Assembly: GCF_905171775.1 (NCBI RefSeq)
Contig: NC_053490.1
Coordinates: 156,928,469-156,992,468, forward strand
Source of the DNA: Rana temporaria
Lineage: Eukaryota > Chordata > Amphibia > Anura > Ranidae
Length of the DNA stretch: 64,000 bases
Reading direction: 5' to 3'
This document shows positions 34,998 through 47,050 of the stretch, piece by piece (the stretch's first letter is position 1; each line of letters begins with the position of its first letter). The position numbers and the translations under genes are program-made. The notes under the pieces were generated by a model that was not told the DNA's origin, did no database searches, and worked only from the letters and a program-made list of their open reading frames with translations.

Positions 34998-37107
34998 CTG
35001 CAGCTTATCTGCATACGCGAGGGAGTGAGTATTACCGCGCTACCAAGAAGTGGGGGAAGGGGAAAAATGAAGGGGGTACGGCTGCGGCACTGAAAGGTGT
35101 ATCAGACCATAACAGATATAAAGAAAAGGGTAGTGCTGCGCTGTAAATAGGGAATGGGGTACAAGTGTAGAGGAAGTGTAGCAAATCCTTATATGTAAAA
35201 AGATACAGTCTGACTAATGATCAAAATGACAATGTGAAAAAATATTGACATCAAAATTAACGTGCTACAGTGCAGCTAATCCAGCTGGCAAAAGTAGGAT
35301 AATAAAATGTGACAGTGCTAATATCATACAGTGTAATACAATAATAATTGGTGTGCTGTTAACCAATGGGGTGTACAGCGTGCATAACACAACACACAAC
35401 AGTGACTGAAATAGGCTAAGTTAAATGTCCATGCACCAAAAAGCATATAAGCATAACAAAGAAAAAATCCAAAAATAAAAGTGCAGGTGTAGATGCCAAA
35501 ATAACGTGAAGAAAAGGTAGGTTTCCAGTGTTCTCTTCAAAATAAAACAATACTGCACTATTGGCACTTTATCTCCCTGGGTGCGAGTCACTGTCATTTC
35601 TCGGACGTGACTACCGAGAGGGATCTATCTCTTCAATTACAGTCCATCCGGATAACATCCTATGTGGATACGACCAGAAAGTGTATTTGGGCTGATATGC
35701 TGTTACCTTACAGCAGTAAGGTAAGGGGACATCCTCACTTATTTTGAAGAGAACACTGGAAACCTATCTTTTCTTCATGTTATTTTGGCATTTACACCTG
35801 CACTTTTATTTTTGGATTTTTCCTTCGTTATGCTTATAGGCTTTTTGTTGCATGGACATTTAACTTAGCCTATTTCAGTTACTGTTGTGTGTTGTGTTAT
35901 GCACGCTGTACACCCCATTGGTTAACCACTTAACCCCCGGACCATATTGCTGCCCAAAGACCAGAGTACTTTTTGTGATTCTGGACTGCGTCGCTTTAAC
36001 TGACAATTGCGCGGTCGTGCGACGTGGCTCCCAAACAAAATTGGCGTCCTTTTTTTCCCACAAATAGAGCTTTCTTTTGGTGGTATTTGATCACCTCTGC
36101 GGTTTTTATTTTTTGCGCTATAAACAAAAATAGAGCGACAATTTTGAAAAAAAAAATATTTTTTACTTTTTGCTATAATACATATCCCCCAAAAATATAT
36201 AAAAAAACATTTTTTTTCCTCAGTTTAGGCCGATAAGTATTCTTCTACCTATTTTTCGTAAAAAAAAATCGCAATAAGCGTTTATTGATTGGTTTGTGCA
36301 AAAGTTATAGCGTTTACAAAATAGGGGGTATTTTTATGTCATTTTTCTTAATATATTTTTTTTACTAGTAATGGCGGCGATCAGCGATTTTTTTTCGGTA
36401 CTGCGACATTATGGCGGACACTTCGGACACTTTTGACACATTTTTGGGGCCATTGGCATTTTTATAGCGATCAGTGCTATAAAAATGCATTGGATTACTA
36501 TAAAAATGCCACTGGCAGGGAAGGGGTTAACACTAGGGGGCGGGGAAGGGGTTAAGTATGTTCCCTCTGTGTGTTCTTACTGTGGGGGGGGTGGCCTCAC
36601 TAGGGGAAACACTGATCCTCTGTTCATACATTGTATGAACGGAAGATCAGCATTTCCCCCGCTGACAGGACCGGGAGCTGTGTGTTTACACACACAGCTC
36701 CTGTTCCCCGCTCTGTACCGAGCGATCGCATGTGCCCGGCGGCGATCGCGCCCGCCGGGCACACGCACGGGTGGCGGCTAAAAGAGAGGACGTATAGCTA
36801 CGGGCTCTCGCTCTGGGAGAGCCGACCTGCCGCCGTATAATGACGGTGGCTGGTCGGCTAGTAGTTAACAGTACACCAATTATTATTGTATTACACTGTA
36901 TGATATTAGCACTGTCACGTTTTATTATCCTACTTTTGCCAGCTGGATTAGCTGCACTGTAGCACGTTAATTTTGATGTCAATATTTTTTCACATTGTCA
37001 TTTTGATAATTAGTCAGACTGTATCTTTTTACATATGAGGATTTGCTACACTTCCTCTACACTTGTACCCCATTCCCTATTTACAGCGCAGCACTACCCT
37101 TTTCTTT
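34998..37107. mobile_element. foldback element inside the LINE, itself interrupted
   Basis: The left arm 35121-35555 mirrors the right arm 35740-37107 once the insertion at 35926-36864 is removed. The outer ends are AAGAAAAGGGTAGTGCTGCG and CGCAGCACTACCCTTTTCTT. The loop is about 185 bp. As in the copies at 28477, 49958 and 57208, an unmatched segment (about 34998-35120) occurs only on the left; LINE coding stops at its start and resumes after 37107. The right end AGCGCAGCACTACCCTTTTCTTT resembles the AGCGC-plus-T/C tail of that family. Flanking direct repeats are not clean. Confidence 0.78.
35926..36864 (+). mobile_element. TTAA-type non-autonomous element in a foldback arm
   Basis: Flanked by TTAA (35922-35925 and 36865-36868). 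It starts CCACTTAACCCCCGGACCAT and ends GGTCGGCTAGTAG. Close relative of 18628-19603. The opposite foldback arm keeps the uninterrupted site (TGTTAACCAATGG near 35370), an internal empty-site control. Confidence 0.92.
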
Positions 37108-37607
37108 AGACATGCATACACCACCCACTTTGGAGATACTAGTATTAACCTGAAAATGAGTGATTTAGAATCTCTACTCAGAGAAGACAACTTCGATAAG
37201 GTCATGTCTATGATATACAAGCAACTGTTTACAGCAGCTGGCGAGCTCCTATCTTGGTGTAGAGAGGGGTGGGAGGCAGTGTTCCCCCAGATGGACCGGG
37301 CCGACTGGGATGACATACTGTATGGGATATTAATTTTACTGGACTGGTGTCAGCCAGAGATAAGCTCATCCAGTATAAATTTTTGCATCGTATATACCTT
37401 ACTCCAGCTCGATTGGCTAAAATGTTCCCTACCCAGTCGCCCTGTTGCTGGTGGTGCACTTCTCCCACTTCAGATTTCCTACATGAATTCTGGTATTGTA
37501 CAGTCATCCACGCATTTTGGCAGGGGTCACGGAGTGTATCAAATAGGTTACCCCCATCCATATACAGCCAACGCTGGAGGTTTGTCTCTTTTTTTTACAC
37601 ACACAGT

Positions 37608-38956
37608 GTAATACAATATATCTTTCCTCTTCATTCACAGAGAGAGAGAAACACAGGGGTGAGCTTCACAGTGATTGAATCAATGTGGTAGCCAATCAGA
37701 GGCTACTAGAGCAATCAGGCGATCCGGAATCGAGTGTTCCGGGTCCCGAACGTTAGTATGGGACCTGGGGCTCTCAGTGAGACTGTGCTGGGAGCGTGCT
37801 GTGTGGTGCGGCCCCATGGCAAAAAGCCCACTGCAGTGAGGACACAAATGTGTTATGTCTGCATCAAGGGATTAATGATTGCTTCTTGTATCTAAACCTC
37901 CCCCTCATTCCCAATGCTGAGCACTGATTAACTTCCATGCACATCTCCAGAGGGTTCCTCTACTACTGCTAATAACATATTAGGAAACAAACTATTTCTT
38001 GTTGGCTACTATTTGCTGCCACTAAGAGGATACTTACCTCACTTTTTAATGCAACCAGTGCCTGGCTCCCTCGGTCTCAATGCATTTTATCAGGGGAATT
38101 GTTAACATTCGAATAGATGTTCCTCCACTTTACTTCAACTTTCTAGATGGTAATACATTTTAATCGACTTAGATCACAAATATGTTGGAACCTAAAATGT
38201 CCAGAGAACTATAATCTTTTCTCCCATTTAGATTTAACTTTAATAGTGTGCTTCTATTAATACATGTCATGTAATGTAATCAAACATTGAAGAAGTTGTC
38301 AATGTAGTATTGCACATAAGAAAATCTCTCATTTCAAAAGCCCTTCTAGTGGTATTTGGTTGTGACTTTGTAATATTTTTATTTCTAAAGTCATATCACC
38401 TGTGGCAGCACCCAGATTCCCCTCTCCTAAGTAAGTAAAGTGCACAGGGAAAAAACACATTCATTGCATAATAAATACATACTACACATTTAATTTACCG
38501 GTATCTCTAAAAAGCCTCTAGCATTCAAAAAAAGGTACGGACAGCGGAACTAAGCTGTTTTGCTTATTGATGCACATAAATATCTTTATCAGAGCAGTTT
38601 TGTCTATGTCTTAAAAAATGGTCCATGACTTGTGATGGCAACTCTCTACAGGCACACAACCATTACAAACAGTCTCCTTCTGATAGACTTGCACTACATC
38701 TAGAAACTGAACTTCGCTATTACTGTAGGAGGTGGCAAATTCTAAATTCCAGTCAGGATTGTTCAACCAACCTATGAACGCCTGTAGGCTGACCTCTGCA
38801 TCACCCCCCCCCCCCCATATCATGCAGACAGAAATCAGTGTACCTTCTTCACATAATCAGTTCTGAACTTTCATTTATGAAGGTGCGTTCTTTATCTCCA
38901 AGAAGAAAGTTAGCAGACATATGCTAGTGGTTTTATCAACAAAAATAGGAAAATAT
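37608..38956. other. spacer without recognised gene
   Basis: 37640-37860 (AGCCAATCAGAGGC, CCGGGTCCCGAACG) looks like part of an interspersed repeat. The rest is AT-rich with a poly-C run at about 38804-38816. No gene. Confidence 0.4.
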
Positions 38957-39070
38957 ACACCAATCAGCCACAACTTTACGAACACTGACAGGCTAAGTGA
39001 ACATTGATTATCCCATTAAAATGGCATTTGAAATTTAGTGGGATATATTAGACAGCAAGTAAACATACAC
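38957..39070 (+). mobile_element. Tc1-like element fragment
   Basis: CACCAATCAGCCACAACTTT followed by CACTGACAGGCTAAGTGAA and GTGGGATATATTAGACAGCA, a block I recognise from the 5' non-coding part of Tc1-like elements of fish and frogs. It stops at the palindromic MITE at 39074. Confidence 0.5.
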
Positions 39071-39073
39071 TAT

Positions 39074-39417
39074 GGGCCAGATTCTGGTAGATCGCCGCAT
39101 CTTTGCGGCGGCGTAACGTATCTCGTTTACGTTACGCCGCCGCAAGTTTTACGGGCAAGTGCTTGATTCACAAAGCACTTGCCTGTAAAGTTGCGGCGGC
39201 GTAATGTAAATTCTTCCGGCGCAAGCCCGCCTAATTAAAATGATCCGGCTAGGGGGCGTGGATCATTTAAATTAGGCGCGTTCTCGCACCGAACCTACTG
39301 CGCATGCGCCGTCCCTAAAATTTCCCGACGTGCATTGCGCTAAATGATGAAAACTTGCGGCGGTGTAACGTATCTACGATACGTTACGCCGCCGCTCCCC
39401 TACGTGAATCTGGCCCC
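39074..39417. mobile_element. palindromic CpG-rich MITE, GGGCCAGATTC ends
   Basis: Ends GGGCCAGATTCTGGTAG / CTACGTGAATCTGGCCCC. The body is GGCGGCGTAACGTATC and its mirror, with GCGCATGCGCC in the middle. The left flank is TAT and the right flank AAA, so the 3-bp duplication is not preserved. Confidence 0.78.
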
Positions 39418-39756
39418 AAATGACCGCCACAATATCGCAGTCCCGCTATAAGTCACTGATCACCCCCATTACTAATAAAAAAAAAACAATAAAAATAGTT
39501 TGTAGACACTATAACTTAACAAGAAGAAATTAGATTTAAAAAAAATTGTTGTTTTTTATTTGTTCATAGCGCAAAAAAAACGCAAATGTGATCAAATACC
39601 ACCAAATGAAAGCTCTATTTGTGGAGGGGGGGTGGAGGACATACATTTTATTTGGGAACAGTGTTGCACGACCACGCAGTTGTCAGTTAAAATAACGCAG
39701 TGCCGTATCGCAAAAAATGGTCAAGAAGGGGGGTAAATGTTTCAGAGGTCAAGTGG
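39418..39756 (-). mobile_element. TTAA-type element, 5' fragment, reverse
   Basis: GACCGCCACAATATCGCAGT, TCAAATACCACCAAATGAAAG and GTCAGTTAAAATAACGCAGT are reverse blocks of the main TTAA family. It ends GTCAAGTGG then TTAA (39757-39760). The rest is missing at the junction with the palindromic MITE. Confidence 0.75.
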
Positions 39757-39760
39757 TTAA

Positions 39761-40859
39761 TAAGCTGAACAGCATTTATATCACTGACAGTTCTACAGTG
39801 CTCAAAAAGACACTCCTGATCCCATGGGAAGAGTTATGATGATATTACAATGTAGACATAAAATGTTTTCTTTCTGAGTATCGATCTGCTCTAAATAGCC
39901 TGCAGATGCAGGCTTCCAACTGAGATACATTGTTGCCTCACGGAAATCACACTTTGAAAACCATGGTTATTTTAATCCGGGGTGTTTTTCAGCATACAAG
40001 GCTGAACAAACCCTTGCAACTAGTATGCTAGTATACCTGATAAACAGAGAAAGACACTCAAGTGTACACATCCTAATATTATCTAAAAATTGTGATGGCT
40101 TTATACTGGGAATAGTTCTCAATTTCTTTTCCATTTTAAATATGAATTGCATTCAAATCTCTTTTCTGTTCTCAGCGTGAACACACTGTTTTGAGTATAT
40201 AAATATATTGCTTTTAAAACTTGTTATATACTGTAGCAAATTTGCAATGGAACTAAAGCCACGATTCTTTAATCCTAGCTTGGTGTAATATAATGAAAAT
40301 AAAAAAAATATATATTAATTTGTATAACCATTTTAGTGGAAGTAGATGACTGCTAACACAACGGGCAGTCTCCAAGGTCATTCTCATGACTGTTTAGGTC
40401 ACATAGAGCACATTGGATTCAATTGCCTAGATGTACTCTGCATGCACACAGCGCTCTAGGACTTGTTAGCCAATTTATCCAACACCAGGAATTTAAGTGC
40501 TATGCATTTGTTAGGAAACAGAGATAAGGAGCTATAATATAGATAATGTATGTTTCATAGGCAACAAAGTTTATAGGCTATATCATTGCAATAATTTGTC
40601 TTGGGAAATAAATTGCTTCTTGTTCAACTTCTGACTATCTTAGATTATATTTAGCAATTTATTGTGTTGTAGAAATAATCACAATATAATGATTCTGAGC
40701 AGCAGCTTGAACCATAGTACAAATGGATTAACAATAAACATCCCTTAGAGTCTCTTCCGACAAAACCATTAACAAAATTCTCATGTTCCATTGATTTTTG
40801 GGATTTTCTGAATTTCAGGTAGCTAAAAAGATTTTTATTCATGGATTTCTTCATAAACT
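39761..40859. other. AT-rich spacer
   Basis: No gene or repeat recognised. Confidence 0.4.
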
Positions 40860-41190
40860 GAAAGGGGGGAGCAACACCCCCATCAAATCATTCTCCGCAG
40901 CTATTACCTTTTGTACCACCACTAGGGATGAGCCGAACACCACTGCGTTTGGTTCGCACCAGAGCGTTCGAACAGACTGAACGTTCACGCAAACATTTAG
41001 AACCCCATTGAAGTCTATGGGACTCAAATGTTCGAATTTAAAAGTGCTAATTTTAAAGCCCAATATTCAAGTTATTGTTGGAAAACGTCTTTGAGAACCA
41101 GCGTCTTGCCCCAGGGAACATGTATCAATGGAAAAAAAAAGTTTTAAAAACTGTATTTTTTTCTGGAGCAGCGATTTTAATGATGCTTAA

Positions 41191-42187
41191 CCCCTTCCCG
41201 ACCGCCGCATGTACATATACGTCGGCAGAATGGCACGTACAGGCACATTGGCGTACCTGTACGTCCCTGCCTAGACGTGGGTCGGGGGTCCGATCGGGAC
41301 CCCCCCCGCGACTTGCGGCGGTCGGGTCCCCTCGGGGAGCGATCCGGGACGACGGCGCGGCTATTTGTTTTTAGCCGCTCCGTCGCGATCGCTCCCCGGA
41401 GCTGAAGAACGGGGAGAGCCGTATGTAAACACGGCTTCCCCGTGCTTCACTATGGCGCTGCATCGATCGAGTGCTCCCTTATATAGGGAGACTCGATCGA
41501 TGACGTCATTCCTACAGCCACACCCCCCTACAGTTGTAAACACACACACAGTGTACACCAAATCCTACAGCGCCCCCTGTGGTTAACTCCCAAACTGCAA
41601 CTGTCATTTTCACAATAAAGAATGTAATTTAAATGCATTTTTTGCTGTGAAAATGACAAAAATCCCAAAAATGTGTCAAAATTGTCCGAAGTGTCCGCCA
41701 TAATGTCGCAGTCATGAAAAAAATCGCTGATCGCCGCCATTAGTAGTAAAAAAAAAAAAATTAATAAAAATGCAATAAAACTATCCCCTATTTTGTAAAC
41801 GCTATAAATTTTGCGCAAACCAATCGATAAACGCTTATTGCGATTTTTTTTACCAAAAATAGGTACAAGAATACGTATCGGCCTAAACTGAGGAAAAAAA
41901 AACATTTTATATATGTTTTTGGGGGATATTTATTATAGCAAAAAGTAAAAAATATTGCATTTTTTTCAAAATTGTCGCTCTATTTTTGTTTATAGCGCAA
42001 AAAATAAAAACCGCCGAGGTGATCAAATACCACCAAAAGAAAGCTCTATTTGTGGGGAAAAAAGGACGCCAATTTTGTTTGGGAGCCACGTCGCACGACC
42101 GCGCAATTGTCTGTTAAAGCGACGCAGTCCCAAACTGTAAAAACACCTTGGGTCTTTGGGCAGCAATATGGTCCGGGGCTTAAGTGG
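41191..42187 (-). mobile_element. TTAA-type non-autonomous element, full length
   Basis: Flanked by TTAA (41187-41190 and 42188-42191). The left end is CCCCTTCCCGACCGCCGCAT and the right end is CCGGGGCTTAAGTGG. All family blocks are present in reverse order. Removing it joins GATGCTTAA to AGTGAAA, restoring the host hAT body. Confidence 0.92.
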
Positions 42188-42426
42188 TTAAAGTGAAAAA
42201 AAAAATGAAAAATTCCTTTAAATATCGTACCTGCTGGGTGTCTATAGTAGTGGCACATGTTTAGAACTGTCCCTGCACAAAATGAGATTACTCTCAGAAT
42301 TTTTTTTTTTTTTAATACTGCTCGCGGCTTTAATGTAATGTTTGGTCCCTGCAATATGGATAAAAATCATTGAAAAAAATAGCATGGGTTTCCCCGCCAC
42401 CACTCCCCCCAGGTCATTACAAGACC

Positions 42427-42686
42427 CAGTGCTGATCCTGACCTCCCTGGGGCCCTAAGCAAAATGACATGGCACATTAAAATCGAGAAGCGGGGGGCGC
42501 TGATGACGAAGCGGGGGAGGGGGTGTTCTGCTGTGGGAAATGACTCAGCCAGCGAGTTTAGAACCGGGGTGAGGGGGCGAAAATGACTTCTCACCAGGCG
42601 GGGCCTCTAGTAAATTGGGGGCCCTTTGCAGCTTTGCGGGGCCCTAAGCGGCTTGCATAGTGAGCCTATAGGGAGGATCGGCCCTG
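42427..42686. mobile_element. small hAT-type element (260 bp)
   Basis: Ends CAGTGCTGATCCTGACC / AGGATCGGCCCTG are inverted repeats (CAGNGCYGATCCT). Exact 8-bp duplication ACAAGACC on both sides (42419-42426 and 42687-42694). The interior is GC-rich and non-coding. Confidence 0.85.
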
Positions 42687-42765
42687 ACAAGACCCTTTGG
42701 CCCTATATACTTTGAACAGCAGTATACAGGCGGTGCAAACAAGATAAGGACTGTAGGTTTGTTAA

Positions 42766-43167
42766 AGCGATTGTAAACCCGCATCCAAAAATTTTTTTTT
42801 TTTCTCCTGCAAGGCAAAAGTCATAATGAGCTAATATGCACCGCATATTAGCTCATTATGAAATAATTACCTCGGAACGAGGTGTGTAGAACTTACCTGG
42901 TCCACGCCGAGCGAGATGTCCTCTTGCCTGGCGTGTCTTCTGGGTATCGCCGCTCCAGCGCTGTGATTTGCTGGAGCGGCGATGACGTCACTCCCACGCG
43001 TGCGCGGGAGATTTAAATTCGGCAAGGTCCGGCGGCTGCCGGTCCTTTCGCCGTAGATCCCCCCTGCGCAACCGTGCAGGTTTAGGAGATATTCTCCTTA
43101 CCTACAGGTAAGCCTTATTATAGGCTTACCTGTAGGTAAAAGTCAAAAAAGTGGGTTTACAACCACT
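42766..43167. mobile_element. T2/Kolobok-like MITE
   Basis: TTAAAGCGATTGTAAACCC at the left (TTAA 42762-42765) and GGGTTTACAACCACTTTAA at the right (TTAA 43168-43171). Internal hairpins: ATAATGAGCTAATATGC/GCATATTAGCTCATTAT and CTTACCTACAGGTAAGCC/GGCTTACCTGTAGGTAA. Confidence 0.85.
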
Positions 43168-43745
43168 TTAAGTAGAATCTGAACCATGTCATACTTTGCT
43201 CCTGCATATTGCACAATTTCCTAAAGAGACCCTCAACAAACTACATGATACTTGTGCCTGATGAGGCCACTGATGTTCCAGTGGTGGTGGCCCGTGAGAC
43301 TGTCCATACAGGCTTGGCCCCCCAAATTGCACGTGCTGTGTGGCAACAATATGTCGATTATTTTAGGGTTGGGGGGGGCCATTACAATGTCAGATCTTGG
43401 CTGAAGATACATTCGACTCGAACACAAAGCTCATCCCTAACCACCACCCCTTCCCTTTAGAATGTAAGCTCTACGAGCAAGGCCCTCCTGTCCCTTCTGT
43501 ATTGAACTGTACTGTAATTGTGCTGTCTCCCCTCTACATTGTAAAGCACTGTGTAAACTGTTGGTGCTATATAAATTGTGTATAATAATGATAACAGTAA
43601 AGTGGGACTTGTCTTATATTAATAGCAACACAAATGTGACAAATGCATTTCCAATACGATATTCTACATAAAGGACAAAAATAACATTGGTTATCATTTT
43701 AGGCATTCTAAGCCCTATCACTGATGTGTAAATGTGCAGTGAAAG

Positions 43746-44476
43746 GGGGTGATTCACAGAGAGTTAGGCCGGCGTATCAGTAGATACGCCGACCTAACTC
43801 GGAATCTACGCGACGCAAATTTAAGCGCATTCTGGAAACCAGATACGCTTAAATTAGGCTCAGATACGAGTGGCGTAAGTGTCTTACACCGTCGTATCCT
43901 AAAGTGTAATTCTTAGGCTGACCGCTAGGTGGCGCTTCCATTGTGGTCGGCCTAGAATATGTAAATGAGTAGATACCGCGATTCACGAACGTACGCTTGC
44001 CCGACGCAGTAAACGCCGTTTACGTAACGCACTTTCAGGCCTAAAGTTATTCCATCAAATATCTGGAATAGTAATGTTTAGTATGGCCGTCGTTCCCACG
44101 CCGAAATTTGAAATTTTTACGTCGTTTGCGTAAGTCGTCCGTGAATAGGGATTTACGTCATTTACGTCCACGTCGAAACCAATAGGACCGTGCAGCGTAC
44201 TTTGCCGCAATGCACACTGGGATATGTACACGGACGGCGCATGCGCCGTTCGTAAAATACGTCAATCACGTAAGGTCACCCCCCATTACCATAAAACATG
44301 CCCCCTCAGCTAAATTTGAATTAGGCGCGCTTACGCCCGATTTACGCTACGCCACCGTAACTTAGCAGGCAAGTACTTTTTGAATCATGTACTTGCCGCA
44401 CTAACTTACGGCAGCGTAGTGTAAACATGATGCACTACGCCGCCGCAACGATACTCCTGCCTACCTGAATCTAGCT
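43746..44476. mobile_element. palindromic CpG-rich MITE, GGCCAGATTC family
   Basis: GGTGATTCACAGAGAGTTAGG at the left and CTACCTGAATCTAGCT at the right. The interior GGCGTATCAGTAGATACGCC palindrome, GCTGACCGCTAGGTGGCGCT and GATTCACGAACGTACGC match the copies at 3916 and 17190. The ends are degenerate. Confidence 0.7.
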
Positions 44477-44572
44477 AAAAATGTATCCAAGAGACCTTAG
44501 GCCCAAGGCCTGTACTCGTAGAACACACAGCATGTGCTCCCGATGTTTGGACTGAGAGAATGCACTGAGCCA

Positions 44573-45030
44573 ATATTATAAAAGACGTGAGAAAAAAAAC
44601 GCGCTAAGAAATATTCTGAATGAAATGTGTAAGCAGCAAACCTTCTGTGAGACATATACACATTAAATATAAGATAGCTAAAGGTCATGCTATTCAATCA
44701 TGTATATACAAATGTAAAACTTAGATGATTAGAACAGTCCACAAATGATGTGAAAATAAATCCTGATGTCAATCTCCACCATCCACCACCGTAGTGATCT
44801 TAAATATCAGTGTCTCCACCAACAGCTGAAAAAAGGCTCGCTTACCAGCTCCTATTGATCGCTCATTACAAGGGATCATTGGCGCTTGTGGCTTTAGCCC
44901 AGCCAAGGCATTTCTCCAGGTCCAAATGGTCTCCCAACAAGATCAATCCTTGGCACCGTATAAGATGTGAAGATTTCTCACTCAGGTTCCAGGTGATGCA
45001 TCTCCTCCATCCGGAGGAAACACAAAGACT
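44573..45030 (-). mobile_element. hammerhead-family retroposon-like unit (decayed)
   Basis: The left edge ACGCGCTAAGAAATATTCTGAATGAAATG resembles the left-only segment of the foldback at 57208 (GCTGCGCTAAATAAAATATTGAAT). On the minus strand the head at 44991-45025 has stem TCCTCC-GGAT-GGAGGA followed by GATGCATC. The CTGATGA and GAAA boxes are lost. Assignment rests on the order of head and tail only. Confidence 0.4.
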
Positions 45031-45344
45031 TGTTGTCTGGGGGGCACAGGGTGCGCCTGCCGAAGCCACGCTCCTGCTGTGATTGGACATAGCGGGAGCC
45101 AATCAGCGGGTCTGGTGGCCCTGATCATTCGTAGGAGAGGCAGAACGGCTGTCTGCCTATGTAGACAAGGCAGATCATCATTCTGTCAGACAGGAATAGA
45201 GAAGGCTTATGTTCCTGCTAATCAGAAACACAGATGTCTCTCTTCCTCTAGTAGTGCATCCATCCCCCACACAGTTAGAAAGCATTCCCTAGAAGCACAC
45301 TTAACACTTTGATTTCACCTGAAGTTAACCCCTTACCTGCCAGT

Positions 45345-45720
45345 GTAAACTGGAGAGAGTGCAGATAAGGGCAACAAAACTAATAAAGGACTAGAGGATC
45401 TCAGCTATGGGGAAAGACTACAAGCATTGAACATATTCACTCAGGAAAAGAGATGTTTCACAGAGTGATGTACAAATGACCCTAGCATAGGGAAAAACTT
45501 TTCAGCTCTGTAATGATGTGGAATTCTCTTCTACAAGCAGTGGTATCAGCAGGAAGTGTTGGTAGTTTAAAAAAACTATTAGATGGGCACCTTAACAAAG
45601 ATATATGATGTACTATGATGTACTATTGAGATAAACACAAGCACACTCACACACCACAGGTTGAACTGGATGGACTGGTATATTTTTTTAACCTTACCAA
45701 CTATGTAACTATGTCAAAAT
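45345..45720 (+). pseudogene. CR1/L2-type LINE ORF2 C-terminal remnant
   Basis: Codons from about 45355 read RVQIRATKLIKGLEDLSYGERL and later SLLQAVVSAGSVGSLKKLLDGHL, a C-terminal pattern typical of CR1/L2 LINEs, with frame shifts between. It is followed by the 3' block GGTTGAACTGGATGGACTGG and an ACTATGTAACTATG end. Confidence 0.75.
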
Positions 45721-45834
45721 ATAAATGACACTCTAGTGTGAATTTTATACTAATAGAACATGATAAGCTCAGCTCATACTTTTCTTTTTTTTTTTAAACT
45801 ACAGGGTCAGGATGGGCAGAAGTTTTCAGTGTAA

Positions 45835-46146
45835 AGTCTAATACACACTGCTAGTTCTTTTTCCGTTCAACCCAGCGGGTCAGAGCCACTGTTAGTACAG
45901 TAATCTCCCCTGCTGTTCTATTGTGTTCTGACATAGGGAAGGCCCCCCATCAGAACACTCAGGTCAGTGCTCTCAGCCATTGGCGTCGAAAGGCAGACTT
46001 TTTTTATTTAGTCATGCCCCTTCAACAGAAGCCAGCCGAATAGACAGCTTCTGACAGACCAGCTGTAGTACACACAGGCTGAATTCCGAACAGTTTCTAT
46101 TGAACCGGCCGATGCCACCCAACATTTGGCTCATTTGTACGGGGCT
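45835..46146. mobile_element. MITE with AGYCYAATACACAC / GTACGGGGCT ends
   Basis: The left end AGTCTAATACACACTGC mirrors the right end TTTGTACGGGGCT with decay. TAA on both sides (45832-45834 and 46147-46149). Non-coding. Confidence 0.65.
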
Positions 46147-46189
46147 TAATAAACACACTTCAATACATTTCTGACTATGGCAATCATAT

Positions 46190-47046
46190 AATGAGAGTAA
46201 AGGTACCCCCCGATCGCAGTAGTGTATTCTGACAGGACGTCATATGACGTCCTCGTCTTTTAAAGCCGCTAGGGAGCAGTAACTGAGCAGGACCGTGGAT
46301 CTCTGTGTGTAAACACAGAGATCCACAATCTGTCAGGGAGAGAAGACCAATGCTGTGTCCCTTGTACATAGGGACACAGATCGGGTACCTTCCCCAGTCA
46401 CCCCCCTCCTCCTACAGTTAGAACACTCACTAGGCTACACATTTAACCCCTTCCTTGCCCCCTAGTGTTAACCCCTTCCCTGCCAGTCACATTTATACAG
46501 TTATCAGTGCATGTTTATAGCACTGTTCACTGTATAAACGTGAATGGTCCCAAAAATGTGTCAAAAGTGTCCGATGTGTTGCAGTCCCAATAAAAATCGC
46601 AGATCACCGCCATTCCTACAAAAAAAAAATCATAATTATATCCCTTATTTTGTAGGCGCTATAACTTTTGCGCAAACCAGTCACTATACGGTAATGGTCA
46701 TTTTTTTTTACCAAAAATATGTAGAAAAATACGTATCGGCCTAAACTGAGAAATGTATTTATTTATTTTTTAAAAATTGGATATTTATTATAGCAAAAAG
46801 TAAAAAATATTGTGGGTTTTTTTTCAAAATTAATGCTCTTTTTTTGTTTATAGCCCAAAAAATAAAAACCGCACAGGCGATCAAATACCACCAAAAGAAA
46901 GCTTTTTTTGTGGGAAAAAAAGGATGCCAATTTTGTTTGGGAGCCACATCGCACGACCGCGCAATTGTCAGTTAAAGCAACGCTGTCCCGGAAGCTGAAA
47001 TTTTGCCTGGGCAGGAAGGGGGTATATGTGCACAGTAAGCAAGTGG
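46190..47046 (-). mobile_element. TTAA-type non-autonomous element, variant, reverse
   Basis: Ends GCAAGTGG then TTAA (47047-47050). Reverse blocks of the main family: GTTTATACAG-like hairpin, AAATACGTATCGGCCTAAAC, GATCAAATACCACCAAAAGAAAG, GCGCAATTGTCAGTTAAAGC. The left part (GAGATCC hairpin 46297-46325) differs from other copies. The left boundary is approximate. Confidence 0.75.
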
Positions 47047-47050
47047 TTAA

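Larger units (their letters stand above)
33898..37600 (+). mobile_element. Tx1-clade LINE remnant, interrupted twice
   Basis: ORF2 segments lie at 33898-34147, 34619-34995 and 37111-37600. They encode LPLMLIGRVNLVKM, VVTFLWQGRHPRIKLQ, KQGGLAVSDF, then YFLAGQLVFAHRWF, LPDTHLFCYLQL, and finally YKQLFTAAGELLSWCREGW, DKLIQYKFLHRIYLTPARL and the CCWWC...H.FWYC cysteine/histidine end. The interruptions are a palindromic MITE (34148-34615) and a foldback (about 34998-37107). The first excises in frame (SDF then YRYFLAG). The 5' half of ORF2 is absent. The upstream boundary is set at the hAT element but may extend further. Confidence 0.82.
40923..43439 (+). mobile_element. hAT-type element carrying three inserted transposons
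   Basis: Ends TAGGGATGAGCCGAACAC / GTGTT..GCTCATCCCTA (right side GAACACAAAGCTCATCCCTA). Exact 8-bp duplication ACCACCAC on both sides (40915-40922 and 43440-43447). The native body is 40923-41190, 42188-42426, 42687-42765 and 43168-43439. It hosts a TTAA-type element, a small hAT-type element and a T2-like element. No transposase is visible. Confidence 0.88.
40860..43592 (+). mobile_element. L2/CR1-type 3' tail split by a hAT-type element
   Basis: 40860-40922 (CATTCTCCGCAGCTATTACC) and 43448-43592 (TAGAATGTAAGCTCTACGAG, then TGTAAAGCACTGTGTAAACT and GCTATATAAAT..ATAATAATGATAA) together resemble a common vertebrate LINE tail ending in ATAAT repeats. They are separated by the hAT element at 40923-43439. 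The family name is tentative. Confidence 0.55.

Noticed and set aside
43250..43310. CTGATGA followed by a hairpin, resembling a hammerhead
   Set aside because: Stem GGCCAC/GTGGCC is followed by CGTGAG with no GAAA or UH site; it is hAT-element sequence and the match is chance.
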